In this document: one piece after another, positions 52,981 to 62,066 of the stretch | Numbering within the stretch: the first letter of the stretch is position 1 | How the letters are laid out: every line of letters starts with the position of its first letter | Assembly: GCA_009917455.1 (NCBI GenBank) | Contig: QZDS01000016.1 | Span: 43,890-107,889, forward strand | Reading direction: 5' to 3' | Source: a bacterium 1xD8-48 | GTDB taxonomy: Bacteria; Bacillota; Clostridia; Lachnospirales; Lachnospiraceae | DNA: 64,000 nt | Program-made: the position numbers and the translations under genes | Notes under the pieces: generated by a model | Told to the model about the DNA's origin: nothing | The model's input: the letters and a program-made list of their open reading frames with translations, nothing else | Database searches by the model: none

Positions 52981-53400
52981 ATGGTTCAATTAATAGTTGG
53001 AAAAAAGGGAAAAGGCAAAACAAAACATTTATTAGATAAGGTGAATGCCGAGGTACAGAGTGTATCCGGAAATATTGTATATCTGGACAAAAGTACAAAG
53101 CACATGTATGAACTGAATAACAAAATCAGACTGATTGATGTACCCTCATACAAGATTATGAATTCTGAACAGTTTGTCGGATTTGTCAGCGGAATTATAT
53201 CGCAGGACCATGATTTGGAACAGATGTATTTTGACAGCTTTTTGAAGATTGCATGTCTGGAAAATAACGATGTCGAACCTATCATAAAGGAGCTGGAAGT
53301 ACTCAGCGAGGCATTTAAGGTATCCTTTGTTTTGAGTATTTCACTGGATGAAGATGAGCTTCCCGCTTCCGTAAAGGATAAGATTATTGTATCTTTATAG
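52981..53400 (+). CDS. Small P-loop protein of unknown function
   Basis: This 139-residue protein begins MVQLIVGKKGKGKTKHLLDK, a Walker-A-like GxxGxGKT, and continues with a hydrophobic strand (GNIVYLDKS), SYKIMNSEQFVGFVSG and VSFVLSISLDEDEL as a second strand. It matches short proteins in Clostridia sometimes labelled 'PilT-like', but it has no PilT domain. AGGAGG lies 8 bases before the ATG. A terminator follows. Function is not known. Confidence 0.75.
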   Translation: MVQLIVGKKGKGKTKHLLDKVNAEVQSVSGNIVYLDKSTKHMYELNNKIRLIDVPSYKIMNSEQFVGFVSGIISQDHDLEQMYFDSFLKIACLENNDVEPIIKELEVLSEAFKVSFVLSISLDEDELPASVKDKIIVSL

Positions 53401-53465
53401 AAGATTATATGCAGCAGGCTAACGCCTTTCTGCAAACAACGGATACTATGTTTAAGATAAAATGT

Positions 53466-53490
53466 CCCGGAAGACTTCCGGGGCGTTTTC
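53466..53490 (+). terminator. Hairpin terminator before the HlyD-like gene
   Basis: CCCGGAA (53466-53472) and TTCCGGG (53476-53482) with a 3-base loop GAC, followed by GCGTTTTCTT. The tight loop is minimal but allowed. Confidence 0.6.
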
Positions 53491-53506
53491 TTGTAGGAGT
53501 CAGGAA

Positions 53507-54895
53507 TTGGACAGCAGCGGAAATAATAAAATCGTCAAATACAGAAGACCCATTAATATCAGTATGGTGATTTTTTTGGTAATCCTGGTCTATACAGTTA
53601 TCTGTGTTTTTACATATTTTACACAAAAGCATATCGAAGCGCATCAGGTAAAGATGGGCTCCTTATCCTCGAACAATGTCTATAAGGGGATTGCTCTGCG
53701 TGATGAGGAAATTGTAACCGCTACCAAGGCCGGATATGTGAATTATTATGCCCGGGAGGGAGAGCGCGTGGGAGTCGGTAATCTTGTCTATACTCTGGAC
53801 GAGTCCGGCCGTCTTTCCGAATACATGGACGCTGAAAATGCCGGAGGAACGCTGACAGGCAGCGATCTGGCCGAGTTAAAAACAGAAATTCTCGGCTTTG
53901 TCAATAATTTTGACGCGAGATATTTTTCCACCGTGTATGATTTCAAGTATAATGTGAAGGGCACAGTGCTCAAGCTTGCCAACGCAAGTATCCTGAAAAA
54001 TATTGATAAAATAAACAGCTCCGGCTTATCAGAGCTTATCTCCTTCTGCAACGCTCCGGCCACGGGAATATTGATTTACTCGGTTGACGGATATGAGGAT
54101 TTGACGCTGGAACAGTTTACCGGCGATTTGTTTGACACAAAGAACTATGAAAAAACACAGCTTATCAGCAGCGAGCTGGTAGACGCCGGACAGCCGGTTT
54201 ATAAGCTTTCCACCAATGAGGACTGGTCAATCGTCATACAGACCGACATGAAAAAAGCGGAGGAGCTGATAGAGGCAGAATTTGTCAAAGTCAAATTTTT
54301 GAAAAATCAGGATACCTCCTGGGGAGAGGTTTCCACCTACACAAATGTTGACGGCGAAATCTTTGTGAAGCTTACGTTTACCAATTCCATGGTGACCTTT
54401 TGCACAGACCGGTTTATTGATATCGAGCTTATTCTGGAGGAAGAAGAGGGGCTTAAAATTCCCAATTCTTCTATTGTGCAAAAGGAATTTTTCATTGTCC
54501 CCAAGGATTACGTCACCAAAGGAGGGAATGGCAACAGCTATGGAGTGCTGCTTGAGCGCTACAAGGAAGACGGAACAGCCACCACAGAGTTCGTGGAGAC
54601 AACTATCTATAATGAAACCGAAACCGAATATTACATAGACGATATGGTTTTAAGAGCGGGAAACGATATTATAAAACCCGAGTCCACAGAAAAATTTACG
54701 ATAAGCAAACAGGGAAGCCTGACAGGCGTTTATAATATCAATAAGGGGTATGCGGATTTTAAGCAGATTAATATTTTATATGATAATGAGGAGTATTCTA
54801 TTGTGAAGTCGAATACACAGTACGGACTGAGCGTCTACGATTATATTGTTCTGGATGCTTCCACTGTTGTGGACGACGAATTGATTTATGAATAA
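53507..54895 (+). CDS. HlyD-like membrane-fusion-type protein
   Basis: This 462-residue protein has an N-terminal cytoplasmic stretch, one helix (ISMVIFLVILVYTVICVFTYF, about 20-40) and a large extracytoplasmic part. GIALRDEEIVTATKAGYVNYYAREGERVGVGNLVYTLDES looks like the lipoyl/biotinyl-like hairpin of HlyD-type adaptors, and the later beta-barrel region fits. No ABC exporter is adjacent; it is found just before yggS-sepF, so a division or envelope role may be likelier than secretion. TTG start with TAGGAG 7 bases upstream. Confidence 0.7.
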   Translation: MDSSGNNKIVKYRRPINISMVIFLVILVYTVICVFTYFTQKHIEAHQVKMGSLSSNNVYKGIALRDEEIVTATKAGYVNYYAREGERVGVGNLVYTLDESGRLSEYMDAENAGGTLTGSDLAELKTEILGFVNNFDARYFSTVYDFKYNVKGTVLKLANASILKNIDKINSSGLSELISFCNAPATGILIYSVDGYEDLTLEQFTGDLFDTKNYEKTQLISSELVDAGQPVYKLSTNEDWSIVIQTDMKKAEELIEAEFVKVKFLKNQDTSWGEVSTYTNVDGEIFVKLTFTNSMVTFCTDRFIDIELILEEEEGLKIPNSSIVQKEFFIVPKDYVTKGGNGNSYGVLLERYKEDGTATTEFVETTIYNETETEYYIDDMVLRAGNDIIKPESTEKFTISKQGSLTGVYNINKGYADFKQINILYDNEEYSIVKSNTQYGLSVYDYIVLDASTVVDDELIYE

Positions 54896-54913
54896 AGATT
54901 TGGAGGCAGTATT

Positions 54914-55606
54914 TTGATAAGGGAAAATCTGGATATGGTTACCGGAAATATTAAGTCGGCATGTCAAAAGGCCGGCAGAGAGCCCGGGGACGTCACTCTG
55001 ATAGCAGTAAGCAAAACGAAGCCGGTTTCCGCCATCCGGGAGGCTTATGAACATGGCATAAGAGAATTCGGTGAAAACAAGGTACAGGAGCTGGTTGAAA
55101 AGCAGGAAGCTCTGCCAAAGGATATCCGGTGGCATATGATTGGCCATCTGCAGCGCAATAAAGTAAAATATATTGTGGACAAAGCAGCGTTAATTCACAG
55201 TGTGGATTCGGTGAGGCTTGCAGAGGAAATCAGCAGGGAGGCCGTAAAAAAGCAGATAACGGTATCTATATTGATTGAGGTAAATATTGCCGGTGAAGAT
55301 ACCAAATTCGGGGCAGCGCCGGAGGAAACAGAGGCGCTTGTACGGGAAATTGCCCAACTTCCGGGAATTCATATAGAAGGCCTGATGACAATCGCCCCTT
55401 ATGTGGACGATGCGGAAGAAAACAGGCAGTATTTTTCCCGCCTGAAACAATTATCTGTTGACATAAAACGTAAAAACATTGATAATGTTAGTATGAATGT
55501 TCTGTCAATGGGTATGACAGGCGATTATATGGTTGCTGTGGAAGAGGGTGCCTCTTATGTCCGGGTAGGGACTGGCATCTTTGGCGAAAGGCAGTATCCG
55601 GTTTAA
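54914..55606 (+). CDS. YggS-family PLP-homeostasis protein
   Basis: This 230-residue PLP-binding barrel protein has the Lys in LIAVSKTKPV, the GENKVQEL motif, WHMIGHLQRNK, and the phosphate site MNVLSMGMTGDYMVAVEEGASYVRVGTGIFG. The family regulates pyridoxal phosphate pools and has no known enzymatic turnover. TTG start with GGAGG 9 bases upstream. In Firmicutes it (YlmE) sits directly before sepF (YlmF), as here. Confidence 0.94.
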   Translation: MIRENLDMVTGNIKSACQKAGREPGDVTLIAVSKTKPVSAIREAYEHGIREFGENKVQELVEKQEALPKDIRWHMIGHLQRNKVKYIVDKAALIHSVDSVRLAEEISREAVKKQITVSILIEVNIAGEDTKFGAAPEETEALVREIAQLPGIHIEGLMTIAPYVDDAEENRQYFSRLKQLSVDIKRKNIDNVSMNVLSMGMTGDYMVAVEEGASYVRVGTGIFGERQYPV

Positions 55607-55622
55607 TAAGGAGCGCTTTAAA

Positions 55623-56120
55623 ATGGGAGTAATGGATAAATTTCTCAATTACATGAAACTAAATGAAGATGATGACGACTTTTATGATGACGATTACTAT
55701 GATGAACCGGCAGAGGAAAAGCCAAAAAAGCTGACAACTGTAAAAGACGAGCCTGCATCCGACGAGGAAAGAGCAGTAAAAAAAGCCCCGGCAAAAGTAA
55801 CGCCGATGCGTCAGTCCAGGAAAACAGGCGCAGGAATGGAGGTATGCGTTATCAAGCCTACCTCTATAGAGGACGCAAGGGAAATCACGGAAACCCTTCT
55901 TGCAAACAGAACGGTGGTTCTCAATCTGGAAGGGCTTGATGTTGATATTGCACAGCGTATTATTGATTTCACCTCTGGTTCCTGCTTTGCCATAAGCGGT
56001 AATCTTCAGAAAATTTCTCATTACATATTTATTATAACACCGGCTATTGTTGATATTTCTGGTGATTTTCAGGAAATTTTATCCGGTTCCTTTGATATGC
56101 CTATCAATAACGGTATTTAA
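55623..56120 (+). CDS. sepF: Cell division protein SepF
   Basis: This 165-residue protein begins MGVMDKFLNYMKLN (amphipathic membrane-binding helix), followed by an acidic spacer and a C-terminal SepF domain (VCVIKPTSIEDAREITETLL ... LNLEGLDVDIAQRIIDFTSGSCFAISGNLQKIS). It forms rings that bind FtsZ. AAGGAG lies 9 bases before the ATG; the longer frame back to 55581 overlaps yggS. A terminator follows the stop. Confidence 0.94.
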   Translation: MGVMDKFLNYMKLNEDDDDFYDDDYYDEPAEEKPKKLTTVKDEPASDEERAVKKAPAKVTPMRQSRKTGAGMEVCVIKPTSIEDAREITETLLANRTVVLNLEGLDVDIAQRIIDFTSGSCFAISGNLQKISHYIFIITPAIVDISGDFQEILSGSFDMPINNGI

Positions 56121-56149
56121 TTACAGGATTTTACATCTGACAAAAAAGG

Positions 56150-56179
56150 CTTCCTCCTGTTCCAGGCAGGAAGTTTTTT
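56150..56179 (+). terminator. Terminator after sepF
   Basis: CTTCCT-CCTG pairs with CAGG-AGGAAG (one bulged C), loop of 3, followed by six T residues. Confidence 0.8.
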
Positions 56180-56208
56180 AAACTTAATGGAGTTATAATA
56201 AAGCAGTA

Positions 56209-56266
56209 GCCGGGGTGCCGGCGCAGGCCAACACCCTGCAGCAAGCTGACGGGGAATCAAACTTGC
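56209..56266 (+). promoter_or_regulatory. Three consecutive hairpins in the aroB leader
   Basis: GCCGG-GGTG-CCGGC (56209-56222), GCAGG-CCAACAC-CCTGC (56223-56239) and GCAAG ... CTTGC (56241-56266) lie back to back in the 120-base region before aroB. No T run follows. It could be a structured 5' leader, but I cannot match it to a known riboswitch. Confidence 0.35.
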
Positions 56267-56297
56267 AATGCGGGAATAAATAGGAGAAGATAGTAGG

Positions 56298-57401
56298 ATG
56301 GATAATCGACTTAATGTTTTATACGAAAAGAAACCCTGTTATGATATTGTGTTTTCCACGGATTTTGACGGTCTACTGGAAGAACTGGAAGCGCAAAATA
56401 TCAAAGTGAGAAAGGTATGCGTAGTGACGGATTCCCATGTTTCTTCGCTTTATGGAGAGGAAATAATGGGGATTTTAGAGGGACACTGTAAGAAAAACGT
56501 CCTGTTTTCCTTTCCGGCGGGGGAGGAGAGCAAGACATTGTCCACAGTAAAGGACATTTATACCTTTCTGATTAAAGAAAAATTTGACCGGAAGGACCTT
56601 CTGATTGCCCTTGGAGGAGGCGTTACGGGCGATATCACAGGTTTTGCGGCGGCGACCTATCTTAGGGGAATTGATTTCATACAGATTCCGACATCGCTGA
56701 TTGCCCAGTCGGATTCCAGCATCGGAGGTAAAACGGGAGTTGACTTTGACGGTTTCAAAAACATGGTAGGCGCTTTTTACATGCCCAGGCTGGTATATAT
56801 GAATGTCAGCGTATTAAAAACCCTTGATGACCGTCAGTTTTTCAGCGGTTTTGCCGAAGTTATGAAGCATGGCCTGATTAAAGACGGCGGTTTTTATGAA
56901 TGGCTTCTTGAAAATATGTATGAAATCTGCGACAGAGATACCGATACCCTACTGGAAATGATTGAAAGAAGCTGTAAGATTAAAAAGCTGGTGGTGGAAA
57001 AGGATCCTGCCGAAAAGGGAGAGAGGGCGCTTCTTAATTTTGGCCACACCATTGGCCATGCCATCGAAAAGGCCAGGAATTTTACTCTTACTCATGGCGA
57101 ATGCGTCGCCCTGGGCGCTGTTGCAGCCGCGTTTATTTCATGGAAGCATGAACTTCTCTCCAAAGATGAATACTATGAAATCAGAGATATGTTTGTGCCC
57201 TTTAATCTGCCGATTTCCATTGAAAATATTAATCCTGAGGAAATTCTGCAGCTTACAAAGTCAGATAAGAAGGTAGAGGGCGACTTTGTTAAATTTATTC
57301 TTCTGAAAAAAGCAGGAAAAGCCATAATTGATAAAACAGTGACGGATGATGATATTTTAAATGCAGTTGCTGAGATTCATTATGTTGAGGATTTTGAATA
57401 A
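56298..57401 (+). CDS. aroB: 3-dehydroquinate synthase
   Basis: This 367-residue NAD-dependent enzyme makes 3-dehydroquinate from DAHP, the second step of aromatic biosynthesis. GGGVTGDITGFAAATYLRG and PTSLIAQSDSSIGGKTGVDF are the cofactor and substrate loops, and LNFGHTIGHAIE carries metal ligands. ATG start with AGGAGAAG upstream. It is followed by lspA with 9 bases between, not by other aro genes. Confidence 0.96.
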   Translation: MDNRLNVLYEKKPCYDIVFSTDFDGLLEELEAQNIKVRKVCVVTDSHVSSLYGEEIMGILEGHCKKNVLFSFPAGEESKTLSTVKDIYTFLIKEKFDRKDLLIALGGGVTGDITGFAAATYLRGIDFIQIPTSLIAQSDSSIGGKTGVDFDGFKNMVGAFYMPRLVYMNVSVLKTLDDRQFFSGFAEVMKHGLIKDGGFYEWLLENMYEICDRDTDTLLEMIERSCKIKKLVVEKDPAEKGERALLNFGHTIGHAIEKARNFTLTHGECVALGAVAAAFISWKHELLSKDEYYEIRDMFVPFNLPISIENINPEEILQLTKSDKKVEGDFVKFILLKKAGKAIIDKTVTDDDILNAVAEIHYVEDFE

Positions 57402-57410
57402 GGATTGATT

Positions 57411-57932
57411 ATGGGCAGACAAAGCAGACATAAAATGAGAGTACTCATTTTTGATTTATTTTTATTGTGTTTTTTAACAATAATCGACCAGCTAACCAAA
57501 TATGCGGCGGTACTAAAGCTAAAGGATAAAGCAGCTATCCCCCTTATAAACGGCGTTCTTGAATTCAGTTATCTCGAAAACCGGGGAGCTGCTTTCAGTA
57601 TGCTGGAAAATCAGAAAACATTTTTTGTTATTGTAGCAGGCATCTTTTTGTGCGTGATTACCTACGTTCTTTTCAGGACGCCGGACGACAAAAAATACAG
57701 GCATCTCCATATCCTGCTCACTGTAATTGCCGCCGGAGCCTTAGGGAACATGATTGACAGGCTCCGCCTTGACTATGTTGTGGACTTTATTTATATTTCG
57801 CTTATCAATTTTCCCGTTTTTAATGTAGCGGACATGTTTGTCACATTTGCAACAGCAATTCTGGTAATTCGGGTGCTTTTCGTGTATGAGGAGGATGACT
57901 TTAATTTTCTTGCATTGAAAAGTACGCAGTAA
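57411..57932 (+). CDS. lspA: Lipoprotein signal peptidase
   Basis: This 173-residue membrane aspartyl protease has four helices. Conserved motifs are NRGAAFSML, LGNMIDRLRLDYVVDF (catalytic Asp) and FNVADMFV (second catalytic Asp). It cleaves prolipoproteins such as those at 6159 and 51891. ATG 57411 follows AAGG by 7 bases; TTG 57405 is an alternative start. It precedes the RluD-type gene, the classical order lspA-rluD. Confidence 0.95.
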   Translation: MGRQSRHKMRVLIFDLFLLCFLTIIDQLTKYAAVLKLKDKAAIPLINGVLEFSYLENRGAAFSMLENQKTFFVIVAGIFLCVITYVLFRTPDDKKYRHLHILLTVIAAGALGNMIDRLRLDYVVDFIYISLINFPVFNVADMFVTFATAILVIRVLFVYEEDDFNFLALKSTQ

Positions 57933-57948
57933 GCGAAAGGACAGTAAA

Positions 57949-58893
57949 ATGCACGGAACAGAAAATGCCGAAATGGAATTGAACAGCTTTTGCTTTGTAG
58001 TCACTGAGGAGATGGAAGGGGAGAGAATGGATAAGTGCCTGAGCAGCCTTGCAGATTCCCTTTCCCGCTCTTATCTGCAAAAACTGATTAACGACGGGAA
58101 CGTCACCATTAACGGTCAGAAATGCAAGGCAAGCAGCCGGGTAAAGACGGAGGATCAATTAAGGGTGTGCGTTCCTTTGGCCGTTGCGCCCTCTGTGACA
58201 CCGGAAGATATTTCCCTTGAAATCCTGTATGAAGACAGCGAAGTAATTGTTATCAATAAGCCCAAGGGGATGGTGGTTCATCCGGCGCCGGGGCATTTAT
58301 CCGGCACACTGGTAAACGCATTGCTTTTTCGCTGTCAGGGGCAGCTCAGCGGCATCAACGGCGTTCTTCGGCCCGGTATTGTGCACAGGATAGACAGAGA
58401 TACCACAGGTTCCATAATTGCCTGTAAAAACGACAGAGCCCATAACAGTATTGCGGAACAGTTAAAAAACCACACCATTGTGCGCAGATACCATGCCATC
58501 GTTCATGGCATGATAAAAGAGGATCAGGGGACTGTCCATACATTGATTGGTCGCCATCCATCTGACAGGAAGAAAATGGCAGTTCTTTCCCGGGGAGGTA
58601 AAGATGCGGTTACCCATTATCATGTGTTGGAGCGTTCGGATAAATTTACCTATATAGAATGCAGGCTGGAAACCGGACGTACCCATCAAATCAGAGTCCA
58701 TATGGCGCATCTGGGTCATCCGCTTCTCGGGGATGCCGTATACGGACCGAAGAACTGCCCATACCGAAATCTGGAAGGGCAGACGCTCCATGCCAAAATT
58801 CTTGGATTCCGTCATCCGGTAAGCGATGAATATATAGAAACCGATGCGCCCCTGCCGGAGTATTTTGTCAGGCTGCTACAACAAATTTTCTGA
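57949..58893 (+). CDS. rluD: RluD-family pseudouridine synthase
   Basis: This 314-residue enzyme has an N-terminal S4 RNA-binding domain (ERMDKCLSSLADSLSRSYLQKL) and a catalytic domain with GIVHRIDRDTTGSIIACK (the Asp nucleophile in HRxDxxT) and TGRTHQIRVHMAHLGHPLLGD. It converts specific uridines in rRNA or tRNA to pseudouridine. The YlyB/RluD group is linked to lspA. GAAAGGA precedes the ATG. Confidence 0.95.
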   Translation: MHGTENAEMELNSFCFVVTEEMEGERMDKCLSSLADSLSRSYLQKLINDGNVTINGQKCKASSRVKTEDQLRVCVPLAVAPSVTPEDISLEILYEDSEVIVINKPKGMVVHPAPGHLSGTLVNALLFRCQGQLSGINGVLRPGIVHRIDRDTTGSIIACKNDRAHNSIAEQLKNHTIVRRYHAIVHGMIKEDQGTVHTLIGRHPSDRKKMAVLSRGGKDAVTHYHVLERSDKFTYIECRLETGRTHQIRVHMAHLGHPLLGDAVYGPKNCPYRNLEGQTLHAKILGFRHPVSDEYIETDAPLPEYFVRLLQQIF

Positions 58894-58900
58894 CAATAGA

Positions 58901-58929
58901 TTGAATTTCTCTCTATTTTCATGTATAAT
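58901..58929 (+). promoter_or_regulatory. SigA-type promoter before the cytidylate-kinase-like gene
   Basis: TTGAAT (58901-58906), 17-base spacer, TATAAT (58924-58929). It lies 34 bases before the ATG at 58964, so the downstream gene has its own promoter after rluD. Confidence 0.7.
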
Positions 58930-58963
58930 ATACAATATAGCTTTTGAAAAAGGAGGAATTGGA

Positions 58964-59590
58964 ATGAATACTATAATTACAATCGGACGCCAATATGGTT
59001 CTGCCGGCCGTGAAATTGGGGAAAAGGTGGCAGAGTATTTTGGCATTAAATGTTATGACAAGGAACTTCTCAGCAGGGCGGCAAAGGAAAGCGGATTCTG
59101 CGAGGAAATGCTTGAAAACCATGATGAGAGACCTACCAGCTCATTTCTTTATAATCTGGTTATGGATACCTATTCTTTTGGCTACAATGCGTCGCACTTT
59201 GTAGATATGCCAATCAGCCACAAAGTTTTTCTGGCACAGTTTGATACCATCAAAAAAATTGCCAGTGAGGAGCCTTGCGTTATCGTAGGCCGCTGCGCCG
59301 ACTATGCCTTAAGCGATTTGAAAAACTGCGTGCATGTTTTTATTTATGCAAATGAAGAATGCAAAATAAAGCGGATTATGGAAAAGTATAATATGGATGC
59401 GGCCAAGGCAAAGGATACCTGTATCAAAAAGGATAAACAGCGCCAGAGCTATTACAACTATTATTCCTCCAAAAAATGGGGCCGCGCGGACAGCTATGAT
59501 TTATGTATTAACAGCAGCGTCCTCGGCGTTGAAGGCACGGTAAAATTACTCATACAGTATATTGAAGATTTCGAAGCTAAGAATAATTAA
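58964..59590 (+). CDS. Cytidylate-kinase-like family protein
   Basis: This 208-residue protein belongs to the AAA_26/cytidylate kinase-like family: ITIGRQYGSAGREIGEKVAEYFGI (P-loop-like) followed by CYDKELLSRAAKESG, PCVIVGRCADYAL and the C-terminal AKDTCIKKDKQRQSYYNYYSSKKWG. Related proteins are numerous in Clostridia, but their substrates are not established. AAAAGGAGG lies 9 bases before the ATG. A long bidirectional terminator follows. Confidence 0.9.
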   Translation: MNTIITIGRQYGSAGREIGEKVAEYFGIKCYDKELLSRAAKESGFCEEMLENHDERPTSSFLYNLVMDTYSFGYNASHFVDMPISHKVFLAQFDTIKKIASEEPCVIVGRCADYALSDLKNCVHVFIYANEECKIKRIMEKYNMDAAKAKDTCIKKDKQRQSYYNYYSSKKWGRADSYDLCINSSVLGVEGTVKLLIQYIEDFEAKNN

Positions 59591-59647
59591 AAAAATGCTT
59601 TCTTTTACTGACAGACGATAAACGCCCCAGTAAAAGAAAGCATTTTT
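59591..59647 (+). terminator. Bidirectional terminator between convergent genes
   Basis: AAAAATGCTTTCTTTTACTG pairs perfectly with CAGTAAAAGAAAGCATTTTT (20 base pairs, 17-base loop). It separates the kinase-like gene from the minus-strand gene at 59689. Confidence 0.92.
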
Positions 59648-59688
59648 ATGGTCTGAGAGTGGTCTACAACTATTCGCAAAACCCTTGT

Positions 59689-60027
59689 TTAACGAATAGT
59701 TGATTCGAGTCCGGCGCCTTTAAGCCTTTTTTCGTATCGTCTGCCTGGATGCTGATTTTTGTTTTGTTCCACAGCCTCTTTGATAAAATCATCTTTATCT
59801 ACAAAATCAACGGAACTGTTATACTTTGTGATGAACCTGACATAATCGTCTGACTTTGTCTGTTCAGGCTTTTTCTTTCCGGTCTTCCGGTAATCGGATT
59901 TAAAGGCGTTAATGGCGTCTGTTCCTGGCGTACGCTTTTTTCTGATTCTTATAATATGATATACATTAAAAATAATGACAAATACCACAAGCCCGATGAT
60001 TCCGGGAACTGCCAGTCTGATATCCAT
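59689..60027 (-). CDS. Small single-helix membrane protein of unknown function
   Basis: This 112-residue protein has one N-terminal helix (LAVPGIIGLVVFVIIFNVYHI, about 5-25) and a basic cytoplasmic tail (RKKRTPGTDAINAFKSDYRK ... ). AAGGAG precedes the ATG. It has no recognised domain and is on the same strand as dtd and the AI-2E-type gene upstream. Confidence 0.6.
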   Translation of the reverse strand: MDIRLAVPGIIGLVVFVIIFNVYHIIRIRKKRTPGTDAINAFKSDYRKTGKKKPEQTKSDDYVRFITKYNSSVDFVDKDDFIKEAVEQNKNQHPGRRYEKRLKGAGLESTIR

Positions 60028-60095
60028 GCAAATACTCCTTTTTATTGATAAGCTGTCATTAGCTGTTTTCTAAAGTGTAACGACGTCCCAAAGAT

Positions 60096-60548
60096 TTACC
60101 GGCAAATTTCATCCGAATCCAGGACAATTGTGAACGGACCGCTGTTAACCAGTGAAATATCCATATGTTCGCCAAAGATACCGGATGCCACATGAGAAAC
60201 CTCTTTTGAGCATTTGCTCAGAATATATTCATACATCTCATTGGCAAATTCCGGATTTCCGGCTTTGGTAAAGGACGGACGGTTTCCCTTGCGACAGTCG
60301 GCGTATAATGTAAATTGTGAAATAATTAACAATTCGCCATTCACACTGTTTAAATCCAGATTGGTCTTGTCATTTTCATCGGCAAATATTCTAAGACGCA
60401 GCATTTTGCCAAGCATTTTATCTGCGATTTCACGAGTATCAGTATCACAGACACCTACAAGGACCAAAAAGCCTTTGCCAATTTCCCCGACAACTTTATT
60501 TTCAACGGTGACGCTTGCTTTATCTACCCTTTGAATTACAAATTTCAT
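60096..60548 (-). CDS. dtd: D-aminoacyl-tRNA deacylase
   Basis: This 150-residue proofreading enzyme removes D-amino acids from mischarged tRNA. Motifs are SQFTLYADCRKGNRPSF and the cross-subunit NSGPFTI (Gly-Pro gating). GGAGGG lies just before the ATG at 60548; the frame is open for 19 codons upstream without signal. Length matches the family. Confidence 0.95.
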   Translation of the reverse strand: MKFVIQRVDKASVTVENKVVGEIGKGFLVLVGVCDTDTREIADKMLGKMLRLRIFADENDKTNLDLNSVNGELLIISQFTLYADCRKGNRPSFTKAGNPEFANEMYEYILSKCSKEVSHVASGIFGEHMDISLVNSGPFTIVLDSDEICR

Positions 60549-60601
60549 TTTCCCTCCGTTTGCGCTTAAGCTTCCTACCGGGCGGAAGCCTAAGCTCTGT
60601 T

Positions 60602-61930
60602 TCATTTATTGTTTTTATCATTTTTTGAGTTATTTTCCCTTTTCATAAAGGAAGGCATTTTCAACTTAAAAAAGGTGCTTTGTTTCTGCGTATTTTTAGG
60701 AATAAAGACATCGTTTTCATTAATGTAATCAACCTCCTGATAAAGATGCGTTTCTGTGGGAAGCCCTCTTTTTCGAAGAAGCTTGTTTGTCTTTCGGCGA
60801 ATCATTGCATAAACCACGGCAAAAAACGGAACGCCTATAATCATGCCGGGGATACCCATAATCCCTCCAAAAACGGTAATGGAAAAGATTACCCAAAAAC
60901 CGGATAGGCCTGTGGACTGACCCAAAATCTTAGGCCCAATCAAATTGCCGTCAACCTGCTGCAAAATCAGGATGAAAATAATGAAATAAACACATCTTAA
61001 AGGATTCACCATCAAAATAAGTATGGCGCTTGGGATTGCCCCAAGATACGGACCAAAAAAAGGAATGATATTTGTGACGCCGACGATTACGCTTACCAGT
61101 AAGGCATAGGGGATTTTAAGCATGGTTGTGCCGGCAAAGCAGATGAAGCCGATAATAATGGAATCAATGATTTTGCCGCTGATGAATCCGATAAATGTAT
61201 CGCTGATAAAGCGAGCATCTTTGATACACTGATTTGCAGCAGGGGCGCTGAACAGTGCAAACGTGATTTTCTTGGCCTGCCCTGCAAATACCTCTTTGCT
61301 GAAAAGCACATAAATGGAAATAATGACGCCAACAATAAAGTTCCAGAGCACTTTCAGAGCACTTATCAGGCTTAGGGAAACATGTTTAAGCAGGGTTTCC
61401 AGCTGCGGGACAATACTGTCGTTTAAGTAATTCATAAATTCCTCATAATAAGTATCAAGGAAATTATAAAACATTTTCTCAATATCGGGATTATCCTCCA
61501 GAAATTTTGCAGACCAGTTGATCAGGTTCTGCTCGTAATATGGGAACTGGTAAGAAATACTTTTTACGCTTTTTATCAAATTAGGAATTAAAATGGAAAA
61601 GAAACCGTAAATCAAAAATCCTACAATACATACTGTCAGAAGAATTGACAGGGTTCTGACATATTTTTTTTGCTTAACGGAAATTTGCTGCCCGTCCTTC
61701 TGGAAAAACGGGAATAAAAAGCGGTTTTCTATTCCATTAACCAGAGGAGTCATAAGATAAGCAAAAATAATTCCATACATTACAGGGCTTATAATTCTAA
61801 AGAAGGCATTGACCTGTGCAGAAAATCTGTCTCCATGAAAAACCAGATAATAAAAGCAGATGGATGCTGCGATCACAAGAAATGCTGTGATACCAATGCG
61901 GACATAACGTTTGTTGAATTGCAGTTTCAT
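60602..61930 (-). CDS. AI-2E family permease (TqsA-like)
   Basis: This 442-residue membrane protein has about eight helices. The pattern IISPVMYGIIFAYLMTPLVNGIENRF, GVTNIIPFFGPYLGAIPSAILILM and GNLIGPKILGQSTGLSGFWVIFSI matches the AI-2E transporter family. Substrates are seldom known; despite the name few members carry AI-2, and others exchange ions. The basic tail of about 60 residues is cytoplasmic. It is divergent from the ttcA-like gene. Confidence 0.92.
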   Translation of the reverse strand: MKLQFNKRYVRIGITAFLVIAASICFYYLVFHGDRFSAQVNAFFRIISPVMYGIIFAYLMTPLVNGIENRFLFPFFQKDGQQISVKQKKYVRTLSILLTVCIVGFLIYGFFSILIPNLIKSVKSISYQFPYYEQNLINWSAKFLEDNPDIEKMFYNFLDTYYEEFMNYLNDSIVPQLETLLKHVSLSLISALKVLWNFIVGVIISIYVLFSKEVFAGQAKKITFALFSAPAANQCIKDARFISDTFIGFISGKIIDSIIIGFICFAGTTMLKIPYALLVSVIVGVTNIIPFFGPYLGAIPSAILILMVNPLRCVYFIIFILILQQVDGNLIGPKILGQSTGLSGFWVIFSITVFGGIMGIPGMIIGVPFFAVVYAMIRRKTNKLLRKRGLPTETHLYQEVDYINENDVFIPKNTQKQSTFFKLKMPSFMKRENNSKNDKNNK

Positions 61931-61999
61931 AAATTATGCTGACTCCTTTTGTATATGTTCTGTCATCAAAAGTATAACATTTTTTTTGAAAAGATACTA

Positions 62000-62028
62000 T
62001 GGTAGAATTCATTAAATGTGGTAGAATT
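62000..62028 (+). repeat. Short direct repeat in the divergent promoter region
   Basis: TGGTAGAATT occurs at 62000-62009 and 62019-62028, 19 bases apart, about 40-65 bases before the ttcA-like start and in the divergent gap with the AI-2E gene. Possible regulator site or chance. Confidence 0.3.
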
Positions 62029-62066
62029 ATAAAATAAGACTAACGAAAAACGAGGATATAACCAGA

